DNA of 64,000 bases, taken from positions 29,857 through 93,856 of the forward strand of contig JAPLSA010000009.1 of assembly GCA_026398815.1 (NCBI GenBank). The letters are read 5' to 3'. Shown here one piece after another: positions 12,014 to 21,625 of the stretch. The notes beneath the pieces are model-generated. The model did no database searches, was not told where the DNA came from, and worked only from the letters and a program-made list of their open reading frames with translations. This stretch comes from Gammaproteobacteria bacterium (GTDB lineage Bacteria > Pseudomonadota > Gammaproteobacteria > Nevskiales > Nevskiaceae). The stretch's first letter is position 1. Each line of letters starts with the position of its first letter. The translations under genes were made by a program, and so were the position numbers.

Positions 12014-12027
12014 TACCCGTTCGAGTA
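12014..12027. promoter_or_regulatory. candidate operator upstream of the DUF1302 gene
   Basis: TACCCGTTCGAGTA is an imperfect dyad of the form TACNCGNNCGNGTA. It lies 139 bases before the DUF1302 start codon in the only non-coding stretch on that side. The binding protein is unknown. Confidence 0.35.
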
Positions 12028-12122
12028 GGTCGCAATGCGACAAAATTTCTGTCGCAGCAGTCACTTATCGTCGGGCTGCCGATCGTCGGCCCGATGCTCC
12101 CGCTGGTCGCGATCGTGGTCGC

Positions 12123-13040
12123 TCAGGCCGGCGGCGGACTGGCGGCCCGCGCCGGCCGGGTGCCCAGCCAGACGCCGGCGGCGGCCACGAAGAAGCCGGC
12201 GACTTCCAGCCAGGTCAGCACTTCGCCGAGCGCGAAATGGCTCATCAGCGCGCCGACCGCCGGCACCAGATAGAACAGCGCGGCGACCTGGGTGGCGGCG
12301 CCGTTGCGGATCAGCAGGAACAGCAGCGCGAAGCCGCCGACCGAGTTGACCAGCACGATCCACGCGGTGGCCTTCCAGAACACCGGCGTGCCGTCGAAGT
12401 GGAAATGGTCGACGCCGATCGCCAGCGGCAGCAACGCCGCCGTCGCGGCCAGGTTCTGGATCGCCAGCCCGGCGCGCAGGTCGATCGCCGAGCCGTGGCG
12501 CTTCTGGTACAGCGTGCCGCTGGCGATGCCGACCAGGCCGACCAGCAGCAGCACGATGGCAGGACCGCTGGCCTGGGCATCGAGCAGGCTGTTGCCGATC
12601 ACCAGCCAGACGCCGGCGAAGCCGATCGCCAGCCCCAGCCACTGCAGGCGGCTGATCCGCTCGCCGGTGGCCCAGGCGAAGCCGGAAACCGCCAGCGGCA
12701 TCGAGCCGATCACCAGCGCCGCGAAGCTGCCGGAGGCGCCGAGCCGCATGGCGCCGTAGACGCCGCCGAACTGCATCGCCAGCTGCAGGCAGCCGACCAC
12801 GGCGCTGTGGCCGGCTTCGCGCCAGCCCGGCCAGCGGACCCGGCTGACCAGCGCCAGCAGCGCGAAGATCAGCCCGGCGCAGGCGAAGCGCAGGGTCAGC
12901 GCCGTGAAGGGCCCGCTGTGGCCGACGATGATCTTCGCGGCCGGGTAGCCGGTGCACCAGATGGCGACGAAGCTCAGGCCCATCAGCGGTGCCAGCCACG
13001 GGCGGGCGGGGCGCGGTGCAGCGGTCACAGCGGGGGTCAT
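12123..13040 (-). CDS. EamA/DMT family transporter
   Basis: A 305-residue inner-membrane protein of the drug/metabolite transporter superfamily, with about ten hydrophobic helices in two EamA repeats (roughly 15-145 and 160-295). WCTGYPAAK at the first helix and YLVPAVGALMSHFALGE in the last third are typical. Members export amino acids, nucleobases or other metabolites; substrate cannot be told here. The ATG at 13040 begins a Pro/Ala-rich N-tail ahead of helix 1. It is divergent from waaF, with about 170 bases between starts, and precedes the DUF1302 gene on the same strand. Confidence 0.88.
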   Translation of the reverse strand: MTPAVTAAPRPARPWLAPLMGLSFVAIWCTGYPAAKIIVGHSGPFTALTLRFACAGLIFALLALVSRVRWPGWREAGHSAVVGCLQLAMQFGGVYGAMRLGASGSFAALVIGSMPLAVSGFAWATGERISRLQWLGLAIGFAGVWLVIGNSLLDAQASGPAIVLLLVGLVGIASGTLYQKRHGSAIDLRAGLAIQNLAATAALLPLAIGVDHFHFDGTPVFWKATAWIVLVNSVGGFALLFLLIRNGAATQVAALFYLVPAVGALMSHFALGEVLTWLEVAGFFVAAAGVWLGTRPARAASPPPA

Positions 13041-13208
13041 CGTCGTCAATCTCGATCGCCGCGCGGCTACGACGGCGGGCAAGGATAAGCGTGCGAGGCA
13101 AGCGGATAAACTGCGGGGCATGCCTCGATCCGCCGCTTTCGCGTTGCCTTTCGCGCCGCTGCCCGCGCGCCGGTTCCGATCCGTGCCGGCCGCTGCCGGG
13201 CACGCCCG

Positions 13209-14234
13209 ATGAGCGGCGATCTGCTGATCGTCGGCCCGGCCTGGGTCGGCGATATGGTGATGGCGCAGTCGCTGTTCATCCGCCTGCGCCAGCGGTATCC
13301 GGACGCGGCGATCGACGTGCTGGCGCCCGGCTGGTCGCTGCCGATCATCGAGCGGATGCCGGAGATTCGCGCCGGCATCGAGTTGCCGTTCGCGCACGGC
13401 GAATTCAACTTCGGCGGCCGGCGGACGCTCGGCCGCGCGCTGCGCGAGCGCGGCTACCAGCAGGCGATCGTGCTGCCGAATTCCTGGAAGTCGGCAGTGG
13501 TGCCGTTCTTCGCCGGCATTCCGCGCCGCACCGGCTATGCCCGCGAGCTGCGCTACGGCCTGCTGAACGACCTGCGCCGGCTCGACAAGGCAGTGCTGAA
13601 GACCACGCCGCAGCGCTTCGTGGCGCTGGCCGACGACGGCCGGGCGAACGTCGCGCCGACTGTTCCGCAGCCGCGCTTCCGCGCTGATCCCGCCCGTGCG
13701 GCCGAGCTGCGCGAGCGGCTCGGCCTCGGCGACGGCCCGGCGGTGGCGCTGATGCCCGGCGCCGAATACGGCCCGGCCAAGCAGTGGCCGGCGGCGCACT
13801 ACGCCAGCCTGGCCGCCAGCCTGGCGCGGCGTGGCGTGCGCAGCTGGATCATCGGCTCGAAGAAGGAGCAGGCGCTGGGCGACGGCATCGCCCGCGCATC
13901 GAAGGGCGGGGCCATCAACCTGTGCGGCCGCACCAGCCTCGTCGATGTCGTCGATCTCGCGGCGGCAGCCCGCGCGGTGGTCTGCAACGACTCCGGGCCG
14001 ATGCACATCGCCGCTGCCGCCGGCGCCCGCGTGGTCGCGATCTATGGCTCGTCGACGCCGGACCACACGCCGCCGATGACCGACACCCGCGCCATCCACT
14101 ACCGGCGCCTGTCCTGCAGCCCCTGCTTCGAGCGGCAGTGCCCGCTGAAAACGCCAGCGGCGCACCTGGATTGCCTGAACGGCATCCACCCGGACGCGAT
14201 TCTGGCAAGCCTGAACGGCCTCGCAGATTTATAA
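13209..14234 (+). CDS. waaF: lipopolysaccharide heptosyltransferase II
   Basis: A 341-residue glycosyltransferase family 9 enzyme adding the second L-glycero-D-manno-heptose to the LPS inner core at the cytoplasmic membrane face. VGPAWVGDMVMAQ is the typical N-terminus of WaaF. PGAEYGPAKQWP, NLCGRTSL and CNDSGPMHIAAA form the nucleotide-heptose site, and the C-terminal Cys motif CSPCFERQCPL is characteristic. With hldE about 1.2 kb downstream on the same strand, it makes a split heptose module interrupted by ilvE. A TATAAT at 14230-14235 overlaps the stop and could serve ilvE, although no good -35 is seen. Confidence 0.95.
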   Translation: MSGDLLIVGPAWVGDMVMAQSLFIRLRQRYPDAAIDVLAPGWSLPIIERMPEIRAGIELPFAHGEFNFGGRRTLGRALRERGYQQAIVLPNSWKSAVVPFFAGIPRRTGYARELRYGLLNDLRRLDKAVLKTTPQRFVALADDGRANVAPTVPQPRFRADPARAAELRERLGLGDGPAVALMPGAEYGPAKQWPAAHYASLAASLARRGVRSWIIGSKKEQALGDGIARASKGGAINLCGRTSLVDVVDLAAAARAVVCNDSGPMHIAAAAGARVVAIYGSSTPDHTPPMTDTRAIHYRRLSCSPCFERQCPLKTPAAHLDCLNGIHPDAILASLNGLADL

Positions 14235-14319
14235 TGCGACCGTTCGGTATGGCGGACACCGCCTGCCCCTCACTCCATTTCCGCAGCCTGCTGGCACTGA
14301 CCCCCGAGGATTGATTGCA

Positions 14320-15270
14320 ATGACGACGATGGCCGACCGCGACGGGTTCATCTGGCTGGACGGCGAAATGGTGCCGTGGCGCGATGCCCAGACCCACGTG
14401 CTGACCTACACGCTGCATTACGGCGTCGGTTGCTTCGAAGGGGTGCGCGCGTACCACACGCCGAAGGGCACGGCGATCTTCCGCCTCGAGGACCACACCA
14501 AGCGCCTGTTCAACTCCGCGAAGATCCTCGGCATGAAGATGCCGTTCTCGCAGGAAGTGATCAACGAAGCGCAGCTCGAAGTGCTGCGCACCAACAAGCT
14601 GAAGGAAGCCTACCTGCGGCCGATGGTGTTCTACGGCGCCGAAGGCATGGGCCTGCGCGCCGACAACCTGAAGACCCACGTGATGGTGGCCGCCTGGACC
14701 TGGGGCGCCTATCTCGGTGCCGACAACGTCGAACGCGGCATTCGCGTGCGCACCTCCAGCTATACCCGCCACCACGTCAACTCGATGCTGTGCCGGGCCA
14801 AGGCCAACGGCAACTACATCAACTCGATGCTGGCGCTGAACGAAGTGCTGAAGGACGGCTACGACGAAGCGATCCTGCTCGACATGTCCGGCCACATCGC
14901 CGAAGGCAGCGCCGAGAACATCTTCCTGGTCAAGGAGGGCGTGCTGCACACGCCGGACCTGAACTCCTGCCTCGACGGCATCACCCGCAAGACCATCATG
15001 CAGCTGGCCGCCGACGAAGGCATCGCCGTGCAGGAACGGCGGATCACCCGCGACGAGCTGTACATCTGCGACGAAGCCTTCTTCACCGGCACCGCCGCCG
15101 AAGTGATGCCGATCCGCGAAGTCGACAACCGCGCCATCGGCAGCGGCAAGCGCGGGCCGATCACCGAGCTGCTGCAGAAGCTGTACGCAGCCACGGTCAA
15201 GGGCGAGCGCAGCGAGTACCCGGAATGGCGCGCCCACACCAACCCGCAGTCGGCCACCAAGGCGGCCTGA
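14320..15270 (+). CDS. ilvE: branched-chain amino acid aminotransferase
   Basis: A 316-residue fold-type IV PLP enzyme that transaminates the 2-oxo acids of valine, leucine and isoleucine with glutamate. The PLP lysine is Lys161 in LCRAKANGNY. LHYGVGCFEGVRAY, the SGHIAEGSAENIF phosphate-site motif and DGITRKTI match IlvE. ATG 14320 has GAGGA nine bases upstream and is preferred over the TTG at 14311. It lies between waaF and hldE, a linkage seen in several gammaproteobacteria. Confidence 0.95.
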   Translation: MTTMADRDGFIWLDGEMVPWRDAQTHVLTYTLHYGVGCFEGVRAYHTPKGTAIFRLEDHTKRLFNSAKILGMKMPFSQEVINEAQLEVLRTNKLKEAYLRPMVFYGAEGMGLRADNLKTHVMVAAWTWGAYLGADNVERGIRVRTSSYTRHHVNSMLCRAKANGNYINSMLALNEVLKDGYDEAILLDMSGHIAEGSAENIFLVKEGVLHTPDLNSCLDGITRKTIMQLAADEGIAVQERRITRDELYICDEAFFTGTAAEVMPIREVDNRAIGSGKRGPITELLQKLYAATVKGERSEYPEWRAHTNPQSATKAA

Positions 15271-15347
15271 AGCCGTTCGCCGGCCCGGCTTCGGTGACGG
15301 CGACCATCAAGATTTGAACGCGCGGGCGCGGGGAAACCGCCGGGCCG

Positions 15348-15383
15348 GGACGCGGGGACAGGCAGCCGCCGGTTCCCGCGTCC
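15348..15383 (+). other. intergenic hairpin between ilvE and hldE
   Basis: GGACGCGGG (15348-15356) and CCCGCGTCC (15375-15383) form a perfect 9-bp stem with an 18-base loop in the 191-base gap. There is no U-run, so it is not an ordinary intrinsic terminator. It may be an mRNA processing or stability element. Confidence 0.4.
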
Positions 15384-15461
15384 TGTCCATCGCCTTCGCG
15401 CCCTGTTGTCCGACAGCTGTTCGGGCCGGCTCCGAACCTGGCCCGCGAAATTCCTGACGCC

Positions 15462-16892
15462 ATGCAGACCGCCATTCCGAACTTCGATGCCGCCCGCGTG
15501 CTGGTGGTCGGCGATGTGATGCTCGACCGCTACTGGGTCGGGCCGACCGGCCGCATCTCCCCGGAAGCGCCGGTGCCGGTGGTGCGCATCCAGAAGGACG
15601 AGACCCGGCCCGGCGGCGCCGCCAACGTGGCGCTGAACATCGCCGCGCTCGGCGGCCAGGTGCGGCTGCTCGGCGTCGTCGGCCGCGACGAAGCGGCGCG
15701 GAAGCTGCGCGATGCGCTGGTCGAAAAGCGCGTGCAGCCGGATTTCATCGACACCACGTCCTGCCCGACGATCACCAAGCTGCGCGTGCTGAGCCGCAAC
15801 CAGCAGCTGATCCGGCTGGATTTCGAGGAATCGCTGGCGGTCGCCGGCGCCTTCAACCACGCCACCTTCCTCGAGCGCTACCGGCAGGCGCTCGACGACG
15901 CGCAGGTGGTGGTGCTGTCCGACTACGGCAAGGGCACGCTGGCCGACGCCGCGCAGATGATCGCCGAGGCCCGCGCCCGCAACCTGCCGGTGCTGGTCGA
16001 TCCCAAGGGCAGCGACTGGCGGCCGTACCGCGGCGCCACGCTGATCACCCCGAACCTGTCGGAACTCGAAGCGGTGGTCGGCCCCTGTCCGGACGAGGCG
16101 ACGATCGTCGCCAAGGGGCGGACGCTGCGCGACGACCTCGGCATCGACGCGCTGCTGGTCACCCGCAGCGAGAACGGCATGACCCTGCTGGCGCCACATC
16201 AGCCGCCGCTGCACCTGCCGACCGAGGCGCGCGAGGTGTTCGACGTCACCGGCGCCGGCGATACCGTGATCGCCACCTTCGGCGCGGCGCTGGCCGCCGG
16301 CCACGAGTTCGCCCATGCCGCCCGCGTCGCCAACCTGGCGGCCGGCATCGTGGTCGCCAAGCTCGGCACCGCCACCGTCAGCCAGGCCGAACTGCTGCGG
16401 GCGATCCGCCGCCAGCACGAGGACGACAGCGCCGTGCTGAGCGAGCCGGAGCTGCTCGAACGGGTGCGCCAGGCGAAGGCGCAGGGCCAGGTGGTGGTGA
16501 TGACCAACGGCTGCTTCGACCTGCTGCATGTCGGCCATGTCCGCTATCTGGAAGCGGCGCGGCGGCTTGGCGACGTGCTGATCGTGGCGGTCAACACCGA
16601 TGATTCGGTCAAGCGTCTGAAGGGGCCGAGCCGGCCGCTGAACAGCACCGAAGACCGCATGCGGATGCTGGCCGCGCTGAAGTGCGTCGACTGGGTGGTG
16701 CCGTTCGCCGAGGACACGCCGCTGCGGCTGATCACCGACGTGCTGCCTGACCTGCTGGTCAAGGGCGGCGACTACCGGCCCGAACAGGTGGCCGGCCACG
16801 ACGTGGTGGCGGCGCACGGCGGCCAGACCGTGATCCTCGATTTCCACGACGGTTATTCGACCACCCGCATCATCGAACGGGCGCGCGCCTGA
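15462..16892 (+). CDS. hldE: bifunctional heptose-7-phosphate kinase / heptose-1-phosphate adenylyltransferase
   Basis: A 476-residue bifunctional enzyme of ADP-heptose synthesis. The N-terminal PfkB-type kinase (about 1-320) has [20 protein letters not shown] and the catalytic VTGAGDTV. The C-terminal cytidylyltransferase-like domain (about 340-476) has [16 protein letters not shown] with its HxGH site. It phosphorylates D-glycero-beta-D-manno-heptose 7-phosphate and then adenylates the 1-phosphate, supplying the donor used by WaaF. Length and domain order are normal for fused HldE (RfaE). Confidence 0.96.
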   Translation: MQTAIPNFDAARVLVVGDVMLDRYWVGPTGRISPEAPVPVVRIQKDETRPGGAANVALNIAALGGQVRLLGVVGRDEAARKLRDALVEKRVQPDFIDTTSCPTITKLRVLSRNQQLIRLDFEESLAVAGAFNHATFLERYRQALDDAQVVVLSDYGKGTLADAAQMIAEARARNLPVLVDPKGSDWRPYRGATLITPNLSELEAVVGPCPDEATIVAKGRTLRDDLGIDALLVTRSENGMTLLAPHQPPLHLPTEAREVFDVTGAGDTVIATFGAALAAGHEFAHAARVANLAAGIVVAKLGTATVSQAELLRAIRRQHEDDSAVLSEPELLERVRQAKAQGQVVVMTNGCFDLLHVGHVRYLEAARRLGDVLIVAVNTDDSVKRLKGPSRPLNSTEDRMRMLAALKCVDWVVPFAEDTPLRLITDVLPDLLVKGGDYRPEQVAGHDVVAAHGGQTVILDFHDGYSTTRIIERARA

Positions 16893-16957
16893 CCGCTGGT
16901 GTCGCGCCGTCACGCTGCGTCAGACTCCGGCTCCGCCACTTCCATTCCGCGCCCGCC

Positions 16958-17725
16958 ATGATCAGAACCGCCTGCCTCGCCGTCGCCACCCTGCTGGTTG
17001 CCGGCTGCGCGTCCTCGCCGTCCGGAAAGCGGGCGCTCGCCCCGATCGACTACAGCGTGGTCTGCCAGCAGCTCGAAAGCAGCGGCAAGGCGACCGGCGC
17101 GCTGCGCTGGTTCCACGTCTCGGCGGAACGCCGCGCGGCCTACGAGCAGGTGTTCCGCCAGGCCACCGACCGGGTTGCCGCGCAGGCGCGCAGCCGGCCG
17201 AAAGGCAGCTGGGCGGTGGTGGCCGACCTCGACGAGACGCTGCTCGACAATTCCAAGGCCGAATGCGCCGATCAGGTGCAGGGCGTCGACGTTCACGATC
17301 CGGACCGCTGGACCCAGTGGGTGCTGTCCGAGCAGGCCGAGGCGCTGCCCGGCGCGGCGGCATTCGTGACGGCGGTGCGCGGCCTGGGCGGCAAGGTGAT
17401 CGTCGTCAGCAACCGCGAGGAAGGGCCGCACCGCGCCGCGACCCTGGCCAATCTGGCCAAGGTCGGCATCGTCGTCGACGTGCTGCTGCTGGCCAAGGAT
17501 CGCAGCGATTTCGACAAGAACAGCCGCTTCCGGCTGATCGAGGAAGTCGGCGTCGCCGCCGCCAAGCTGCCGGCGCTGCAGGTGCTGGCCTATGTCGGCG
17601 ACAACATCAAGGATTTCCCGTACCTGTCGCAGGTCGACATCGGCGATCCGGCGCAGTTCGGCGCCCGCTACTTCCTGCTGCCGAACCCGGTCTACGGCTC
17701 CTGGCAGCGCCTGCCGATGCGCTGA
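16958..17725 (+). CDS. lipoprotein acid phosphatase, 5'-nucleotidase e(P4)-like HAD family
   Basis: A 255-residue lipoprotein (leader ends LLVAGCAS) of the HAD class B/C acid phosphatase family. DLDETLLDN supplies the nucleophile and acid Asp residues, VVSNREE is motif II, a Lys follows in the middle, and GDNIKDF holds the metal-binding Asp pair. The family dephosphorylates nucleotides and other phosphomonoesters at the envelope; the Haemophilus e(P4) protein uses NMN. Length matches the family. The gene starts 65 bases after hldE and shares its direction, so read-through is possible. Confidence 0.9.
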   Translation: MIRTACLAVATLLVAGCASSPSGKRALAPIDYSVVCQQLESSGKATGALRWFHVSAERRAAYEQVFRQATDRVAAQARSRPKGSWAVVADLDETLLDNSKAECADQVQGVDVHDPDRWTQWVLSEQAEALPGAAAFVTAVRGLGGKVIVVSNREEGPHRAATLANLAKVGIVVDVLLLAKDRSDFDKNSRFRLIEEVGVAAAKLPALQVLAYVGDNIKDFPYLSQVDIGDPAQFGARYFLLPNPVYGSWQRLPMR

Positions 17726-17859
17726 GCCGGCAGATCGCCCAGCGCCCTGCTGCACTTCCGATGACGGCATCCGGCGCCGCACTGCGAGCCCGGGTCGCCT
17801 GAGCCCGGCAACCGCGCCGCCTGTCGCGCCCGGCCTGGGTCCCCACCCTGGAGAATGCG

Positions 17860-18819
17860 ATGCCCCTGCCGTTGAACCCCTGCCGCCACGCGGCGGCCAT
17901 GCGCCCGCGCGCCGGCGCCGTGCGAGCCCTGCTGGCGGCGCTGGCGCTGCTGGTCGCCGCTCCGGCCGCGCTGGCCCAGCGCGGACTCAACCCGGTGCCC
18001 GGCGTGACCAGCTTCGAGCAGCAGTTCTCGGTTGGCACGTCGGCGATCCGCCGGGTGCTCTACCTGCGCCCGGTCGCCGCGCCGACCGGGCGGGTGCCGG
18101 TGATGGTGGTGCTGCACTACGGCGGCGGCAGCCCGGAAGCGATGGCCAACCTGATCCGCCTTGGCGAGCTGGTGCGTGACACCGGCGCCTGGGCGATCCT
18201 GCCGGAAGCCAGCGGCCGCGCCTGGAACCACGATCCGCGCCGCGACCGGCCGCGTTCGGAGGACGACGTCGAACTGATCACCCGGGTCATCGACAACGCC
18301 GCCGGCAGCCTGCCGATCGACCCCGGGCGCGTCTATCTGAGCGGCTTCTCGTCCGGCGGCTTCATGGCCCAGCGCTATGCCTGCGAACGCCCGGAGCGGA
18401 TCACGGCCATGGCCTACGTGTCCGCCACGCTGCTCGATTCGCTGGCCGCGCGTTGCACGTCTGCTGCAGGGTTGCCGGTGATCGGCATGCACGGCACCGC
18501 CGACGCCCGGGTCAGCTATGGCGACCGCGTCGGGCTGGCCTCGGCTCCGGACACCGCCCGCTTCAACGCCCGCCGCAACGGCTGTCTTGGCCTGCCCCAG
18601 CGCAGCCGGCTGCCCGATCGCGTCAACGACGGCACGACGGTGGATCTCGATCTCTGGGACAGCTGCGCCTCAGGCAAGCCGGTGCGCTTCTACACGATCA
18701 ACCGCGGCGGCCATACCTGGCCCGGCAACGACGTGCAGGTCGGCCTGCGCGGCACCACCACCCGAGACATCGACGCCACGCGGCTGATCTGGGAACTGTT
18801 CAGCCCGTACCGCCGCTGA
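17860..18819 (+). CDS. secreted PHB-depolymerase-like esterase
   Basis: A 319-residue exported alpha/beta hydrolase of the LpqC/feruloyl-esterase and PHB depolymerase type. A long N-region precedes a hydrophobic signal peptide cleaved near AALAQ (about residue 40). HYGGG forms the oxyanion region, GFSSGG holds the nucleophile Ser, GTADARV the Asp, and GGHTWPG the His, all classic for this family. A second ATG at residue 14 could be the real start. The substrate could be short-chain polyhydroxyalkanoate or an aromatic ester. The gene stands alone and converges on aguB. Confidence 0.85.
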   Translation: MPLPLNPCRHAAAMRPRAGAVRALLAALALLVAAPAALAQRGLNPVPGVTSFEQQFSVGTSAIRRVLYLRPVAAPTGRVPVMVVLHYGGGSPEAMANLIRLGELVRDTGAWAILPEASGRAWNHDPRRDRPRSEDDVELITRVIDNAAGSLPIDPGRVYLSGFSSGGFMAQRYACERPERITAMAYVSATLLDSLAARCTSAAGLPVIGMHGTADARVSYGDRVGLASAPDTARFNARRNGCLGLPQRSRLPDRVNDGTTVDLDLWDSCASGKPVRFYTINRGGHTWPGNDVQVGLRGTTTRDIDATRLIWELFSPYRR

Positions 18820-18889
18820 GATCAGCACCGATGCCGATGCCTGGAGCCGGTCACCGGTGGCGGCGATCGGCGCAGCGGCGTCGGTCCGG

Positions 18890-19783
18890 TCAGCGGTCGC
18901 GGAAGCGGCGGGTGAGATCGCCGTAGCTGTCGATGCGCCGGTCGCGCAGGAACGGCCACCAGCGGCGCACGTTCTCCGAGCGGGCCAGATCGACATCGAC
19001 GACCAGCACTTCCGGCTGATCGGTCGAGGCGCGCGCCAGGAATTCGCCCTGCGGGCCGGCGACGAAGCTGGTGCCCCAGAAGCGCTGGCCCGGCGTCTGG
19101 CCGGTCGGGTCCGGCTCGAAGCCGATGCGGTTGGCAACCACCACCGGCAGGCCGTTGGCCACCGCATGGGCGCGCTGGATCGTCACCCAGGCCTCGCGCT
19201 GCCGCTCGCGCTCGTCCTCGGGATCTTCCGGGTTGTTGCCGATCGCGGTCGGGTACAGCAGCAGATCGGCGCCGGCCAGCGCCATCAGCCGCGCGGCTTC
19301 CGGATACCACTGGTCCCAGCAGACCAGCAGGCCGAGCCGGCCGACGCTGGTCGGGATCGGCTCGAAGCCGAGGTCGCCGGGCGTGAAGTAGAACTTCTCG
19401 TAGTAGCCCGGATCATCCGGGATATGCATCTTCCGGTATTTGCCGGCCAGGCTGCCGTCGCGCTCCATGACCACGGCGGTGTTGTGGTACAGGCCTGGCG
19501 CGCGGCGCTCGAACAGGCTGCCGACCAGCACGATGCCCAGTTCCTTCGCGAGCCGGCCCAGCCATTCGGTGGACGGACCGGGAATCGGCTCGGCCAGATC
19601 GAACAGGTCGGTCGACTCGTGCTGGCAGAAATACAGGCTGGTGTGCAGTTCCTGCAGCATCACCAGCTGCGCGCCGCGGGCAGCGGCTTCGCGCACGCCG
19701 GCCTCGCTGGCCGCCACGCTGAGCGCGCGGTCGCTGGAACAGGCCTGCTGCACGAGGCCGACCTTCAGTGTCTTGCTTGCCAT
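18890..19783 (-). CDS. aguB: N-carbamoylputrescine amidase
   Basis: A 297-residue nitrilase-superfamily amidase that hydrolyses N-carbamoylputrescine to putrescine, CO2 and ammonia. The Glu-Lys-Cys triad is visible as LQELHTS (Glu45), GKYRKMH (Lys118) and LVCWDQWYPE (Cys155). The GTSFVAGPQGE region and length are typical of AguB. It lies 16 bases downstream of aguA on the same strand, giving the two-step agmatine-to-putrescine route. Confidence 0.95.
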   Translation of the reverse strand: MASKTLKVGLVQQACSSDRALSVAASEAGVREAAARGAQLVMLQELHTSLYFCQHESTDLFDLAEPIPGPSTEWLGRLAKELGIVLVGSLFERRAPGLYHNTAVVMERDGSLAGKYRKMHIPDDPGYYEKFYFTPGDLGFEPIPTSVGRLGLLVCWDQWYPEAARLMALAGADLLLYPTAIGNNPEDPEDERERQREAWVTIQRAHAVANGLPVVVANRIGFEPDPTGQTPGQRFWGTSFVAGPQGEFLARASTDQPEVLVVDVDLARSENVRRWWPFLRDRRIDSYGDLTRRFRDR

Positions 19784-19799
19784 CGAAAGGACTCCGGAA

Positions 19800-20828
19800 T
19801 CAGGCCAGCGCCGGGATCTGCATAGTCACGCAATGCAGGCCGCCGTACTGCTGGATCAGCGCATTGCAGTCGATGCCGATCACCTCGCGATCCGGGAACA
19901 GCGGCCGGATCAGGTCGAGCGCCACCGCGTCGAGCGGCTGGCTGTAGACCGGCACCAGCACCGCGCCGTTGAGGATCAGGAAATTGGCGTAGCCGGCCGG
20001 CAGGCGGCGGCCGTCGTCGGGATCGAAGATCGCTTTCGGCAGCGGCAGCGCCACCAGCCGGTACGCCTCGCCGCGCCAGTCGCGCAGCGCCCGCAACTCG
20101 TCGGCCATCGCCGCGAGGTCGTCGTAGTGCGCATCGCTGCGGTCGTCGCAGCCCTGGTAGACGATCGTCGAGGCATCGCAGTAGCGGGCGATGGTGTCGA
20201 TGTGGCCGTCGGTGTCGTCGCCGATCAGGTCGCCGTGGCGCAGCCACAGCACGCGGTCCAGGCCGAGCCGATCTTTCAGCAGCGCCTCGATCTGCGCCTT
20301 GCCGAGATGCGGATTGCGGGTCGGCGCCAGCAGGCAGCGTTCGGTGGTCAGCAGGGTGCCGTGGCCGTCGACTTCCAGCGCGCCGCCTTCCAGCACGAAA
20401 TCGACCGTCTCCACCGGCGCCGACCAGGCGCCGTACTGGTCGAGCTTGCGGGTCAGCGCGTTGTCGCGGCTGGCGGAGAACTTGTTGCCCCAGCCGTTGA
20501 AGGTGAAGTCCAGGTGCACCAGCCGGCCGTCGCGGACCACCGTGATCGGGCCGTGGTCGCGGGCCCAGACGTCGTCGTTCGGCACTTCGTGGACGATCAG
20601 CCGCTCGCGCGGCACGCCGGCGCTGATCAGCCGGGCCTGCAGGGCGTCGGCCGCTTCCGCGACGTTGACGTGCAGGTTCTGGAAGCGGCCGATGGCAACC
20701 GCGATGGCGATGAAGTTGCGCTCGACGGCGTCGAAGTGGCGCGCGAAATCGCCGTCCTGGCGCGGCCAGGTCAGCATCACGGCGGCTTGCGGCGCCCACT
20801 CGGGCGGAAGGGTCTGTCGGTGGCTCAT
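19800..20828 (-). CDS. aguA: agmatine deiminase
   Basis: A 342-residue peptidyl-arginine-deiminase-fold enzyme converting agmatine to N-carbamoylputrescine. NDDVWARDHGP, the FVLEGGALEVDG loop, GHIDTIARY and the C-terminal catalytic Cys333 in GGLHC are all present. ATG 20828 (MSHRQTLPPEW) is preferred over the longer frame because it matches the family N-terminus. It is the first gene of the aguA-aguB pair. Confidence 0.95.
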   Translation of the reverse strand: MSHRQTLPPEWAPQAAVMLTWPRQDGDFARHFDAVERNFIAIAVAIGRFQNLHVNVAEAADALQARLISAGVPRERLIVHEVPNDDVWARDHGPITVVRDGRLVHLDFTFNGWGNKFSASRDNALTRKLDQYGAWSAPVETVDFVLEGGALEVDGHGTLLTTERCLLAPTRNPHLGKAQIEALLKDRLGLDRVLWLRHGDLIGDDTDGHIDTIARYCDASTIVYQGCDDRSDAHYDDLAAMADELRALRDWRGEAYRLVALPLPKAIFDPDDGRRLPAGYANFLILNGAVLVPVYSQPLDAVALDLIRPLFPDREVIGIDCNALIQQYGGLHCVTMQIPALA

Positions 20829-20972
20829 GCCGGAATCGGGGCGGTGGGAACGGATGGCCGGCGCGTAGCGCCGCACCGGAACCGCAATTGTCTCAGGTTG
20901 AGGTGACCGTGCAGCGAACGCCGCGCCGCTCGCGTCCCGCCGCTGCCCGATCGGCGCCCGGCCAGCGCGGTT

Positions 20973-21314
20973 TCAGCGGCGGTCGCCGCGCAGTGCGTCG
21001 GTGTCGAACAAGGGCGCGGGCGCATCGGGCACCACGGCGTCGATGACGCGCTGGCGCTCGAAGAACACCGAGAAACGGTCGTAGTCCCAGCGCGTGATCG
21101 GCGGCTGGGCAGGCGAACTGCCGCCGACCGGCGGATGGCGCCGCAGCGGTTCGCCGTGGCGCGCCAGCACGCCCTGCTGGCTGTCGCCGCGCTGCGGCAG
21201 CGCGATCGACGTCGTGGCGGGCGGCGTCGCCGGTACGGCCAGCAGGTCGGCGCGGCCGGCCAGCGGCAGCGATGCGATCAGCAGCAGCCCGAAGGCAGGG
21301 GGAAGGTGGCGCAT
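20973..21314 (-). CDS. small exported protein with PPITRW(D/E)Y motif
   Basis: A 113-residue protein with signal peptide MRHLPPAFGLLLIASLPLAG. The mature part carries LPQRGDSQQGVLARHGEP, then PPITRWDYDRFSVFFERQ and VIDAVV. This matches a small, widespread periplasmic family of gammaproteobacteria, often left as hypothetical, with the pattern RGMSM...GEP...PPITRWEY..F.VYFE. Function is not known; the layout recalls SmpA/OmlA-like folds. I chose ATG 21314 because it opens the signal peptide. Confidence 0.75.
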   Translation of the reverse strand: MRHLPPAFGLLLIASLPLAGRADLLAVPATPPATTSIALPQRGDSQQGVLARHGEPLRRHPPVGGSSPAQPPITRWDYDRFSVFFERQRVIDAVVPDAPAPLFDTDALRGDRR

Positions 21315-21574
21315 CGCGGGAGGCCGGTCGAGAACCCGAAAAAAGCATAGCACCGGCTTTCCGCCGCCCGTCGACGCTCGTCGCGGGCCTGCCGCCGCGC
21401 ATCCGCTGGCGCGGCGGTCGCCGTCGTGCCGTCCGGGGCGCGCAAGCCGACGGGCGCGGACATCCGGCTGCATCCGTTTTCCGCTCTCGTCCGTTGATGA
21501 CAGCAACAGCCACATCGCGCCCGGCCTGCGCCGCCGCAGGGACCGGTTCCAGTTCACCCAGGGGTTGGAAGATT

Positions 21575-21607
21575 GCCGGCAAGCCGCAAGGCCTGCCGGC
21601 TTTTTTT
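21575..21607 (+). terminator. orphan plus-strand intrinsic terminator
   Basis: GCCGGCAAGCC (21575-21585) pairs with GGCCTGCCGGC (21590-21600), one mismatch, with a GCAA loop and seven T (21601-21607). There is no plus-strand gene upstream; both neighbours are on the minus strand. It may end an unannotated small RNA. Confidence 0.7.
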
Positions 21608-21625
21608 GTCCGCTGATGCTGCCCT

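Noticed and set aside
12123..14189. Extension of the EamA frame to 688 residues
   Set aside because: The extra N-terminal part is antisense to waaF and has no membrane segments; ATG 13040 starts the real transporter.
21540..21570. T-loop-like GGTTCCAGTTCACC suggesting a tRNA
   Set aside because: No acceptor stem, anticodon arm or CCA-adjacent structure could be fitted.
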